Assembly (NCBI GenBank): GCA_026390835.1
Contig: JAPLFD010000018.1
Span: 1-41,906, forward strand
Direction: 5' to 3'
DNA from: Sphingobacteriales bacterium
Lineage (GTDB): Bacteria > Bacteroidota > Bacteroidia > Sphingobacteriales > Sphingobacteriaceae
DNA: 41,906 nucleotides
Below, in pieces: positions 35,566-41,906 of this stretch. A program made the translations under genes and the position numbers. Position 1 is the first letter of the stretch, and each line of letters opens with the position of its first letter. Below the pieces are notes generated by a model. The model ran no database searches, was not told the origin of the DNA, and saw only the letters and a program-made list of their open reading frames with translations.

Positions 35566-36343
35566 TGGCGGCTTGAATTAACTGGGTTAAAAATACAAAA
35601 TCGGCTACGGTTAAACGCTCGGCTCTCAATTCTAGCAAAGGTTCATCGGCCGCTAATTTATCTTTGGCAACAATACCCGATAGGGCATTGCGCAAGGTTT
35701 TACGACGTTGGTTAAATCCGGCTTTTACCACTTTCCAAAAAAGCTGTTCATCACAATCCAAGGTACTCACCTCGTTTCTAGTAAGGCGTATAACGGCCGA
35801 TAATACTTTGGGTGGCGGATTAAACACCCCGGCTTTCACCGTAAATAAATACTCTACTTGATAATAGGCTTGCAAAAACACACTTAAAATACCGTATACT
35901 TTGCTGCCGGCTTTGGCGGCACAGCGTTCAGCCACTTCTTTCTGAAACATGCCCACCACTTGCTGTACGTGCTGCCTATTATCTAAAACTTTGAACAAAA
36001 TTTGCGACGAAATATTATAGGGAAAATTGCCAATAATGCCTAGTTGTCCCTCCGTAATGGTAGAAAAATCGTAGGCTAAAAAGTCGCCGGAAATAATTCG
36101 GGGACCAGCCTCGGGGTATTTTTTATGTAAAAAAGCTATCGATTCGGTGTCTATATCAATCAAATAGGTTTCAAAGGTTTTTTGTTGAAATAAAAAATCG
36201 GATAAAATGCCCATACCTGGCCCTACCTCCAACACGTGTTGTACCGATTCGGACAGCTGCAGGCTGTTCACAATTTTCTCGGCAATATTTTTGTCGGTTA
36301 AAAAGTGTTGTCCTAATTGTTTCTTGGCTCTTACCAAACTCAT
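35555..36343 (-). CDS. rsmA: 16S rRNA dimethyladenosine transferase RsmA (KsgA)
   Basis: RsmA dimethylates the two adjacent adenosines near the 3' end of 16S rRNA (A1518 and A1519 in E. coli). From the start at 36343 the protein has 262 residues. It opens with KKQLGQHFLTDKNIAEKIV and has the SAM motif VLEVGPGMGILSDFL. The target-binding motif IGNFPYNISSQILF (NFPY) follows, then FNPPPKVLSAVIRL. A longer in-frame reading to 36541 runs through the divergent pdxA start and was rejected. It is divergent from pdxA, with 106 nt between the starts, and is followed by the SerA-like gene, which it overlaps by 11 nt. Confidence 0.97.
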   Translation of the reverse strand: MSLVRAKKQLGQHFLTDKNIAEKIVNSLQLSESVQHVLEVGPGMGILSDFLFQQKTFETYLIDIDTESIAFLHKKYPEAGPRIISGDFLAYDFSTITEGQLGIIGNFPYNISSQILFKVLDNRQHVQQVVGMFQKEVAERCAAKAGSKVYGILSVFLQAYYQVEYLFTVKAGVFNPPPKVLSAVIRLTRNEVSTLDCDEQLFWKVVKAGFNQRRKTLRNALSGIVAKDKLAADEPLLELRAERLTVADFVFLTQLIQAANAH

Positions 36344-36385
36344 TGGGCGTAAATTTGAGGCAAAATAAGCAAAGTTTAGGCAGTA

Positions 36386-36418
36386 TTTGACGAACATTCG
36401 GGCCAAATCCGTAATTTG
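36386..36418 (+). promoter_or_regulatory. Weak candidate promoter for pdxA
   Basis: TTTG (36386-36389) and TAATTTG (36412-36418), a -7 box one base short, are separated by 22 nt. Geometry is slightly off consensus, so this is only a candidate. Confidence 0.3.
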
Positions 36419-36449
36419 CACCAAAATTCGATGAAATTCGAAGGAACGT

Positions 36450-37505
36450 ATGAGCGACAAAATTAAAATAGGAATTTCCATTGGCGATGTAAATGGCATC
36501 GGTTTAGAAGTGATTATCAAAACTTTAGTAGATAAACGCATCCTCGATTATTGTACGCCTATTGTGTATGGCCAAACCAAAGTGGCTTCCTTTCATCGTA
36601 AAACCATGGGAATTGATGATTTCAGCTTCAACGTAATTAACCAAGCAGCAGATGCGCTTCACCGCAGAGCCAACATGATTAATTGCTGGGAAGAAGATGT
36701 GAAAATTGATTTGGGCGAAGCCAATGAGACCGGTGGCAAATACGCTTTTATATCTTTAGAAAGAGCCACCAACGATTTAATAGCCGGCGAAATTGATGCC
36801 TTAGTTACCGCTCCCATTAACAAACAAAACATTCAAAGTGAGGCCTTCACCTTTGCGGGGCACACCGAATACATTCAAGCCAAGGCTGGCGCCTCCGATT
36901 CACTCATGCTTTTAATGGGCGAAGATTTACGAGTTGGCGTAGTTACAGGCCACGTACCTTTAAGTGAGGTACCCAAAAGCATTACCAAAGAGAAAATTTT
37001 AAGCAAATTAGCGCTCATTAACCAAAGTTTAAAAAGCGATTTTTGGATTGAAAAACCCAAAATTGCCGTATTGGGCCTCAACCCACATGCCGGCGATTCT
37101 GGCTTATTGGGCAAAGAAGAAGAAAACATCATTGCACCAGCCATTGCCGAAGCGAATAAAAATGGGTTATTGGCCTTTGGACCTTACCCAGCCGATGGCT
37201 TTTTTGCAAACCAAGGCTGGAAAAAGTTTGATGCTGTATTGGCCATGTACCACGATCAAGGCTTAATTCCTTTTAAACAATTGGCATTTCATCAGGGCGT
37301 AAACTTTACGGCCGGTTTGCCGGTAGTACGCACCTCTCCCGATCATGGAACCGCTTATGATTTAGCCGGAAAAAACGAAGCCGATGCCGGATCATTCCGC
37401 GAAGCCGTATTTGCGGCCATCCATATTGTTAAAAATCGCAGAGAAAATGCCATTTTAACAGCCAAGCCTTTAAAAGTGAGTAAACTTTCTAGGGATCGCG
37501 ATTAA
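36450..37505 (+). CDS. pdxA: 4-hydroxythreonine-4-phosphate dehydrogenase
   Basis: PdxA oxidises 4-phosphohydroxythreonine in the DXP-dependent pathway to pyridoxal phosphate. The 351-residue length fits. Metal ligands and substrate-binding motifs are visible: FAGHTEYIQ, GLNPHAGDSGLLGKEE, YPADGFFANQ, AMYHDQGLIPFKQLAF and VRTSPDHGTAYDLAG. It begins with ISIGDVNGIGLEVIIK, where most PdxA proteins have GDPxGIG, as is common in Bacteroidota. It is divergent from rsmA and separated from the next operon by 79 nt containing a good promoter. PdxJ is not in the window. Confidence 0.97.
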   Translation: MSDKIKIGISIGDVNGIGLEVIIKTLVDKRILDYCTPIVYGQTKVASFHRKTMGIDDFSFNVINQAADALHRRANMINCWEEDVKIDLGEANETGGKYAFISLERATNDLIAGEIDALVTAPINKQNIQSEAFTFAGHTEYIQAKAGASDSLMLLMGEDLRVGVVTGHVPLSEVPKSITKEKILSKLALINQSLKSDFWIEKPKIAVLGLNPHAGDSGLLGKEEENIIAPAIAEANKNGLLAFGPYPADGFFANQGWKKFDAVLAMYHDQGLIPFKQLAFHQGVNFTAGLPVVRTSPDHGTAYDLAGKNEADAGSFREAVFAAIHIVKNRRENAILTAKPLKVSKLSRDRD

Positions 37506-37534
37506 GTAGTCATTGCCTTTTTCCAAAAAAACTG

Positions 37535-37565
37535 TTTCCGCTTAGAATAATTTTTCCTAAATTTG
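37535..37565 (+). promoter_or_regulatory. Promoter of the DUF177-rpmF-plsX-fabH-accBC operon
   Basis: TTTC (37535-37538), 19 nt, then TAAATTTG (37558-37565). The -7 match is exact and the -33 box is one base off. The predicted start lies close to the TTG at 37585, which supports that unusual start codon and a very short leader. Confidence 0.62.
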
Positions 37566-37584
37566 CAGGCTTAACTGTCGTGCT

Positions 37585-38127
37585 TTGAAATTTTTACAGC
37601 AATACTTAATTCCGTTTTCTGGCCTTAAAATCGGTAAACATCTGTTTGAATACGAGATAAACGAACAATTTTTTAAAGAATTTGAGTATTCACTAGTACA
37701 AAAAGGCTCCCTGAAAGTAGCCCTCGAATTTGATAAACAAGAAACCATGTTGGTGCTTAATTTTCGAATTGATGGCGAAGTTTTTCAGAACTGCGATGTG
37801 TGTTTGGCCGGTTTTCCAACACCACTACACCTAGAGCAGCAAGAAATTGTAAAGTTTAGCAACGATGAATTGTTGGAAGACAACGTTGACGAGCTGATTG
37901 TACTACATAAAAACGAGAACGAAATAGATGTATCGGCTTTAATTTACGAATACATTATGTTAGGCGTTCCTACGTTTAACCGCTGTAAAGAAGAAGGAAA
38001 AACGACCTGGTGCGATGCAGAAATGCTAGAAACGCTGAAAAAATTAGCAGCACCGGAAGAAAAAACAGAAGAAGTGGCCGACCCGCGTTGGGAAGCCTTA
38101 AAAAATATTACAAACAAGAATAAATAA
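37585..38127 (+). CDS. DUF177 (YceD) family protein, large-subunit rRNA accumulation factor-like
   Basis: This 180-residue acidic protein precedes rpmF, as YceD does in most bacteria. The core has the DUF177 Cys motif (FQNCDVCLAGFPTPLHLEQQEIVKF) and a downstream acidic stretch with DVSALIYEYIMLGVP. A second Cys pair in FNRCKEEGKTTWCD follows. Known members act in 23S rRNA accumulation. The start is TTG at 37585 and no ATG occurs until residue 53. The predicted promoter lies only 20 nt upstream. rpmF begins 9 nt after the stop. Confidence 0.9.
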   Translation: MKFLQQYLIPFSGLKIGKHLFEYEINEQFFKEFEYSLVQKGSLKVALEFDKQETMLVLNFRIDGEVFQNCDVCLAGFPTPLHLEQQEIVKFSNDELLEDNVDELIVLHKNENEIDVSALIYEYIMLGVPTFNRCKEEGKTTWCDAEMLETLKKLAAPEEKTEEVADPRWEALKNITNKNK

Positions 38128-38136
38128 CAGGAAGCT

Positions 38137-38328
38137 ATGGCACATCCAAAACGGAAAATCTCCAAATCAAGAAGAGATAAAAGAAGAACGCATTACAAAG
38201 CAGAGGCTCCAACCCTGTTTACTTGCAAAACAACTGGTGCAGTGCACTTACCTCACCGTGCATACAACGTTGACGGCAATTTGTATTACAGAGGTAAATT
38301 AGTAATCGAAAACACCAGTATCGCTTAA
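38137..38328 (+). CDS. rpmF: Ribosomal protein bL32
   Basis: bL32 is a small basic protein of the 50S subunit. The 63-residue sequence begins [20 protein letters not shown], the diagnostic N-terminus. Only one cysteine is present ([15 protein letters not shown]), so the four-Cys zinc ribbon seen in many bacteria is absent, which makes this a zinc-independent form. It lies between the DUF177 gene (9 nt) and plsX (15 nt), the conserved rpmF-plsX arrangement that ties ribosome production to phospholipid synthesis. Confidence 0.98.
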   Translation: MAHPKRKISKSRRDKRRTHYKAEAPTLFTCKTTGAVHLPHRAYNVDGNLYYRGKLVIENTSIA

Positions 38329-38343
38329 GTTTAATTTTCTGAA

Positions 38344-39285
38344 ATGAAAATTGGCTTAGATTTTATGGGTGGAGATTATGCTCCCAAAGCTGCTGTTTTG
38401 GGTGCTATTGCAGCCCAGCAAGTCTTATCCCCCGATCAAAAAATTGTATTGTTTGGCGATACCGAGCAAGCGCTCCCTATTTTAGCCGAACAGCAAATTG
38501 ATGCCTCGTGTTTTGAATTTGTTCATTGCACCGAAGTGATTAGTATGGGCGAACACCCCACTAAAGCCATCACTCAAAAACCAAATTCCAGCATTTCTGT
38601 TGGTTTTCAATATCTAAAAGAAGGAAAAATTGATTCTTTTGCCTCGGCCGGAAACACCGGAGCCATGTTAGTGGGCTCCATGTTTAGCGTACGAGCCATT
38701 GAGGGTGTGCAGCGCCCAGCCATTGCCACCAATGTGCCCAAACTAAAAAACGGGTTCGGCATTATGCTCGATGTTGGTGCCAACGCCGATTGCAAACCGG
38801 AAGTGCTGGCCCAATTTGGCGTTTTGGGAAGCATTTTCGCAGAAGCTGTATACGGCATTAGCAATCCGAAAGTGGGCTTAATGAACATTGGCGAAGAAGA
38901 AGAAAAAGGCAACTTAGTAAGCCAAGCCACTTTCCCGCTCTTAAAAGAGCAAAAAAACATCAATTTTATAGGAAATATTGAAGGTAGAGATTTATTTAAC
39001 GAGAAAGCCGATGTAATTGTATGCGATGGCTTTACCGGAAACGTGATGCTTAAACTAGCCGAAACCTTCTATATTTTAACCCTTAAAAAAGGATTTAAAG
39101 ACGAGTTTTTCGATCGCTTTAACTACGAACAATACGGAGGCAGCCCTATTTTAGGAGTAAACGCCCCAGTAATTATAGGGCACGGCATTTCTAGCCCAGA
39201 GGCCATTAAAAACATGATTTTGCTGTCGAAAACTATGATTGAGTCGAAATTAGTCGACAAAATTAAGGCAGCCTTCACTTCATAA
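38344..39285 (+). CDS. plsX: Phosphate acyltransferase PlsX
   Basis: PlsX makes acyl-phosphate from acyl-ACP for the first step of phospholipid synthesis with PlsY. The 313-residue protein has the family motifs: N-terminal [63 protein letters not shown] and [12 protein letters not shown]. It is peripheral at the inner membrane and has no transmembrane helix. It sits 15 nt after rpmF and 10 nt before fabH. Confidence 0.97.
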   Translation: MKIGLDFMGGDYAPKAAVLGAIAAQQVLSPDQKIVLFGDTEQALPILAEQQIDASCFEFVHCTEVISMGEHPTKAITQKPNSSISVGFQYLKEGKIDSFASAGNTGAMLVGSMFSVRAIEGVQRPAIATNVPKLKNGFGIMLDVGANADCKPEVLAQFGVLGSIFAEAVYGISNPKVGLMNIGEEEEKGNLVSQATFPLLKEQKNINFIGNIEGRDLFNEKADVIVCDGFTGNVMLKLAETFYILTLKKGFKDEFFDRFNYEQYGGSPILGVNAPVIIGHGISSPEAIKNMILLSKTMIESKLVDKIKAAFTS

Positions 39286-39295
39286 ACAGCTATTT

Positions 39296-40285
39296 ATGCA
39301 ACAAATTCGTGCGGCAATTACCGCAGTAAACGCCTATGTTCCCGAGTATGTTTTAAGCAATGCCGAACTCGAAAAAATGGTGGATACCAACGACGAATGG
39401 ATTGTAAGTAGAACCGGAATTAAAGAACGACGCATTTTAAAAGGCAAAGGACTAGGCACTTCCGATATGGCTGTACCTGCCGTACAAGGTTTGCTTAAAA
39501 AAAGAGGCATTGCAGCCAAAGAAATTGACCTGATTATTTTTTGTACCACCACCCCCGATATGCCCTTCCCGGCATCGGCCAATATTTTAGCCGATAAAAT
39601 TGGGGCGATAAATGCCTGGGGCTTCGATTTAAATGCCGCTTGCTCGGGCTTTATTTACGGTTTAACCACCGGTTCGCAATTCATAGAATCGGGTAAACAC
39701 CAGAAAGTTTTGGTAGTTGGGGGCGATAAAATGTCATCTATTATAAACTACGAAGATCGTGCCACCTGCATTATTTTTGGCGATGGTTGCGGAGCTGTAT
39801 TATTAGAACCCAATACCGAGGGTTTGGGCATACACGATGCCATCCTAAAAAGCGATGGTTCGGGTGGGCAATATTTAAACATGAAAGCCGGCGGATCAGC
39901 CAATCCGGCTAGCCACGAAACCGTAGATGCCAAAGAGCACTATGCCTACCAAGAAGGCCAAGCCGTATTTAAGTTTGCCGTAACCAGTATGGCTGATGTG
40001 GCCGCAGAAATTATGGAGCGTAACCAATTAACTGCCGAAGACGTAGCTTGGTTGGTTCCGCATCAAGCTAATAAACGCATTATTGATGCCACAGCCAACC
40101 GAATGGGCGTAGGTCCAGAAAAAGTAATGGTGAATATTGAGCAGTATGGCAATACCACCAACGGCACTATTCCGTTATGCTTAAACGATTGGGAATCGAA
40201 ATTAAAAAAAGGCGATAACCTCATTTTAGCAGCTTTTGGTGGTGGTTTTACCTGGGGTTCGGTATACCTGAAGTGGGCATATTAA
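39296..40285 (+). CDS. fabH: 3-oxoacyl-ACP synthase III (FabH)
   Basis: FabH condenses acetyl-CoA or a branched starter with malonyl-ACP to begin fatty-acid synthesis. The 329-residue protein has the complete triad: C116 (NAACSGF), H256 (VPHQANKR) and N286 (GNTTNGT). [15 protein letters not shown] near the N-terminus and the C-terminal [15 protein letters not shown] are typical. In Bacteroidota it often uses branched starters, but starter choice cannot be read here. It follows plsX by 10 nt. A 79-nt gap with a possible promoter precedes accB. Confidence 0.97.
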   Translation: MQQIRAAITAVNAYVPEYVLSNAELEKMVDTNDEWIVSRTGIKERRILKGKGLGTSDMAVPAVQGLLKKRGIAAKEIDLIIFCTTTPDMPFPASANILADKIGAINAWGFDLNAACSGFIYGLTTGSQFIESGKHQKVLVVGGDKMSSIINYEDRATCIIFGDGCGAVLLEPNTEGLGIHDAILKSDGSGGQYLNMKAGGSANPASHETVDAKEHYAYQEGQAVFKFAVTSMADVAAEIMERNQLTAEDVAWLVPHQANKRIIDATANRMGVGPEKVMVNIEQYGNTTNGTIPLCLNDWESKLKKGDNLILAAFGGGFTWGSVYLKWAY

Positions 40286-40315
40286 GCTGCGGAAAGCAAT
40301 TTGAAATAATTATCT

Positions 40316-40323
40316 TAAATTTG
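40316..40323 (+). promoter_or_regulatory. Possible -7 element for accB-accC
   Basis: TAAATTTG matches TAnnTTTG exactly and lies 42 nt before the accB ATG, in the longest gap of the operon. The nearest upstream TTTG (40300-40303) is only 12 nt away, too close for a -33 box, so support is partial. It could allow acc expression independent of the ribosomal part. Confidence 0.35.
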
Positions 40324-40364
40324 ACCCCTAAGAAAGTTTAATAAATTGATTTAATAAGAAGAAA

Positions 40365-40829
40365 ATGGATATTAAACAGATTCAAGATCTCATCAAATTT
40401 GTGCACAAATCAGGTGTAAATGAGGTTTCTATCGAAGAAAACGATTTTAAAATTACCATAAAGACCAATCAGGCTCCCACCGTGGTAACGGCTTCCATAC
40501 CGGCAGCAACACCCGTGGCGGCAGCACCAGCTCCTGTGGCAGCAACGCCCGTAGCGGCAGCGGCCCCTGCAGTTAGCGAATCTGATAACCATATCACCAT
40601 CAAATCGCCCATGATAGGTACTTTTTACCGCTCGGCTAGCCCAGATAAACCATCTTTTGTAAACGTGGGCGACGAAATTAAAGCTGGCCAAGTAGTATGC
40701 GTAGTTGAAGCCATGAAATTATTCAATGAAATTGAAGCAGAAATTTCAGGCCGTATTGTAAAAGTATTGGTAGACAATGCCAGCCCAATCGAATACGATC
40801 AGCCATTATTTTTAGTAGAACCCGTATAA
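40365..40829 (+). CDS. accB: Biotin carboxyl carrier protein of acetyl-CoA carboxylase
   Basis: AccB carries the biotin that AccC carboxylates. The 154-residue protein has an N-terminal helical region (MDIKQIQDLIKFVHKSGVNE) and an Ala/Pro-rich flexible linker (about 45-75). The C-terminal biotinyl domain (about 78-154) carries biotin on K118 in VEAMKLFNE. The thumb segment FYRSASPDKPSFVNVGDEI is the bacterial AccB form. accC starts 55 nt downstream on the same strand, so the two form a unit. AccA and AccD are not in the window. Confidence 0.97.
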   Translation: MDIKQIQDLIKFVHKSGVNEVSIEENDFKITIKTNQAPTVVTASIPAATPVAAAPAPVAATPVAAAAPAVSESDNHITIKSPMIGTFYRSASPDKPSFVNVGDEIKAGQVVCVVEAMKLFNEIEAEISGRIVKVLVDNASPIEYDQPLFLVEPV

Positions 40830-40884
40830 GTTCATTCGTAAATCTGTACCAATAACCGATTAACGAACCGATAACGTCATTCTC

Positions 40885-41906
40885 ATGTTCAAAAAGATAT
40901 TAATTGCCAACCGTGGCGAAATTGCATTGCGCATTATTCGTACCTGCAAAGAAATGGGTATTAAAACCGTAGCCGTGTACTCTACCGCCGATCGTGAAAG
41001 TTTACACGTACGTTTTGCGGATGAAGCCGTTTGTATTGGCCCTGCTCCCAGTAAAGATTCGTATTTAAGTATACCCAATATTATTTCGGCAGCCGAGTTA
41101 ACCAATGCCGATGCCATACACCCGGGATATGGATTTTTATCTGAAAACGCTAAATTTTCTGCCATTTGCCAAGATTACGGCATTAAATTTATTGGTGCCA
41201 CCCCCGACCAAATTAACGGCATGGGCGATAAAGCCTCGGCTAAAGAAACCATGAAAAAGGCCGGTGTGCCAACCATCCCGGGTTCTGAGGGTTTATTAAG
41301 CGATGTTGCACAAGGCATTAAAATTGCAAATGAAATTGGTTACCCGATAATATTAAAGGCAACTGCCGGTGGTGGTGGCCGCGGCATGCGGATAGTTTGG
41401 AAAGACGAAGAATTTGAAAATGCTTGGGATAGTGCCCGCCAAGAATCGGGTGCGGCCTTTGGCAACGATGGATTGTATCTTGAAAAATTTATTGAAGATC
41501 CACGCCACATAGAAATTCAAATTATTGGCGACCAATACGGTAAAGCCTGCCACCTTTCTGAACGTGATTGCTCTATACAGCGCCGTCATCAAAAATTAGT
41601 AGAAGAATCTCCATCGCCATTTATGACCCCCGATTTGCGCAAGCGTATGGGTGAAGCCGCCATTAAAGGTGCCCAATCTGTAAATTACGAAGGTGCCGGA
41701 ACCATTGAGTTTTTGGTAGACAAACACCGTAACTTCTACTTCATGGAAATGAATACTCGTATCCAAGTTGAGCATCCTGTAACCGAGATGATCACAGGTA
41801 TTGACTTGATTGCTGAACAGTTGAGAGTTGCCCAAGGAGAGAAATTACGCTTCCAGCAAAAGGATATTGAGATTCGTGGTCATGCGATCGAATGTCGAAT
41901 TAATGC
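40885..41906 (+). CDS. accC: Biotin carboxylase subunit of acetyl-CoA carboxylase, 3' end outside window
   Basis: AccC uses ATP and bicarbonate to carboxylate biotin on AccB. The first 340 residues are here, of about 450 expected, and the frame is open to the edge. Motifs are [18 protein letters not shown] at the start, [14 protein letters not shown], the ATP-binding glycine loop [28 protein letters not shown] and the catalytic segment [16 protein letters not shown]. The ATG at 40885 lies 55 nt after accB. The C-terminal domain cannot be assessed. Confidence 0.97.
   Translation, partial: MFKKILIANRGEIALRIIRTCKEMGIKTVAVYSTADRESLHVRFADEAVCIGPAPSKDSYLSIPNIISAAELTNADAIHPGYGFLSENAKFSAICQDYGIKFIGATPDQINGMGDKASAKETMKKAGVPTIPGSEGLLSDVAQGIKIANEIGYPIILKATAGGGGRGMRIVWKDEEFENAWDSARQESGAAFGNDGLYLEKFIEDPRHIEIQIIGDQYGKACHLSERDCSIQRRHQKLVEESPSPFMTPDLRKRMGEAAIKGAQSVNYEGAGTIEFLVDKHRNFYFMEMNTRIQVEHPVTEMITGIDLIAEQLRVAQGEKLRFQQKDIEIRGHAIECRIN

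Noticed and set aside
36344-36541. Longer rsmA reading through the pdxA start
   Set aside because: The added residues are antisense to conserved PdxA sequence, while RsmA proteins begin near MSLVRAKKQLGQHF.

Overview
The window is chromosomal DNA from a member of the Bacteroidota. The lineage call rests on four things: a secreted protease ending in a type IX secretion (T9SS) sorting domain, several promoters of the Bacteroidota type (TTTG, about 19-20 nt, then TAnnTTTG), start codons without clear Shine-Dalgarno sequences, and a familiar core gene order (rsmA / pdxA-DUF177-rpmF-plsX-fabH-accB-accC). I cannot place it more finely than the Sphingobacteriales/Chitinophagales/Cytophagales area.

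Layout. 1-892 (minus): 5' part of an M61 aminopeptidase-like gene with a frameshift just before its HExxH motif. 1042-6506 (plus): a complete RND efflux operon (periplasmic adaptor, inner-membrane pump, TolC-like outer-membrane channel). 6595-14137 (plus): an envelope and secretion cluster of a Kp43-like subtilase with T9SS signal, an FN3 lipoprotein whose start overlaps the protease stop, an LPP20-like lipoprotein, and a large unrecognised protein with an LPP20-like head, a helical/TPR-like middle and a beta-barrel-like tail. A 38-nt perfect palindrome (bidirectional terminator) closes this block against 14178-17573 (minus), a GH2 beta-galactosidase fused to a GH53 endo-galactanase. The stretch 17574-17990 has no protein gene. 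It holds a terminator, tRNA-Glu, initiator tRNA-Met and a 14-bp inverted repeat that carries a consensus promoter facing the tRNAs and a weaker one facing era. 17991-20183 (plus): era and der. 20302-22512: a TonB-dependent receptor with a textbook Bacteroidota promoter. 22573-23976: murQ and an unrecognised acidic protein. 24046-28838: promoter, SAM-I riboswitch, metH and metF. 28892-30597: rsgA, dtd and a MazG-type pyrophosphohydrolase. 30594-33041 (minus): comB, gcvT, rnhB. 33109-33675 (plus): ruvC. 33668-36343 (minus): rsmA, a SerA-like dehydrogenase, a hairpin terminator, greA and an HIT hydrolase. 36450-41906 (plus): pdxA, then DUF177-rpmF-plsX-fabH-accB-accC, with accC cut by the window end.

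How the genes work together. The methionine block is the clearest regulatory unit: S-adenosylmethionine should bind the leader and lower expression of cobalamin-dependent methionine synthase and of the reductase that supplies its methyl-tetrahydrofolate. The last block couples ribosome production (bL32) to the start of lipid synthesis (PlsX, FabH, and the AccB/AccC half of acetyl-CoA carboxylase). The GH2-GH53 enzyme could both cut galactan internally and release galactose from the ends, but no SusC/SusD pair or regulator lies beside it.

No CRISPR array, insertion sequence, prophage or defence system is visible. Most of the window is core genome. The parts most worth a second look are the 6.6-14.1 kb envelope cluster, the GH2-GH53 fusion, the palindromic divergent promoter upstream of era, and the M61 frameshift.
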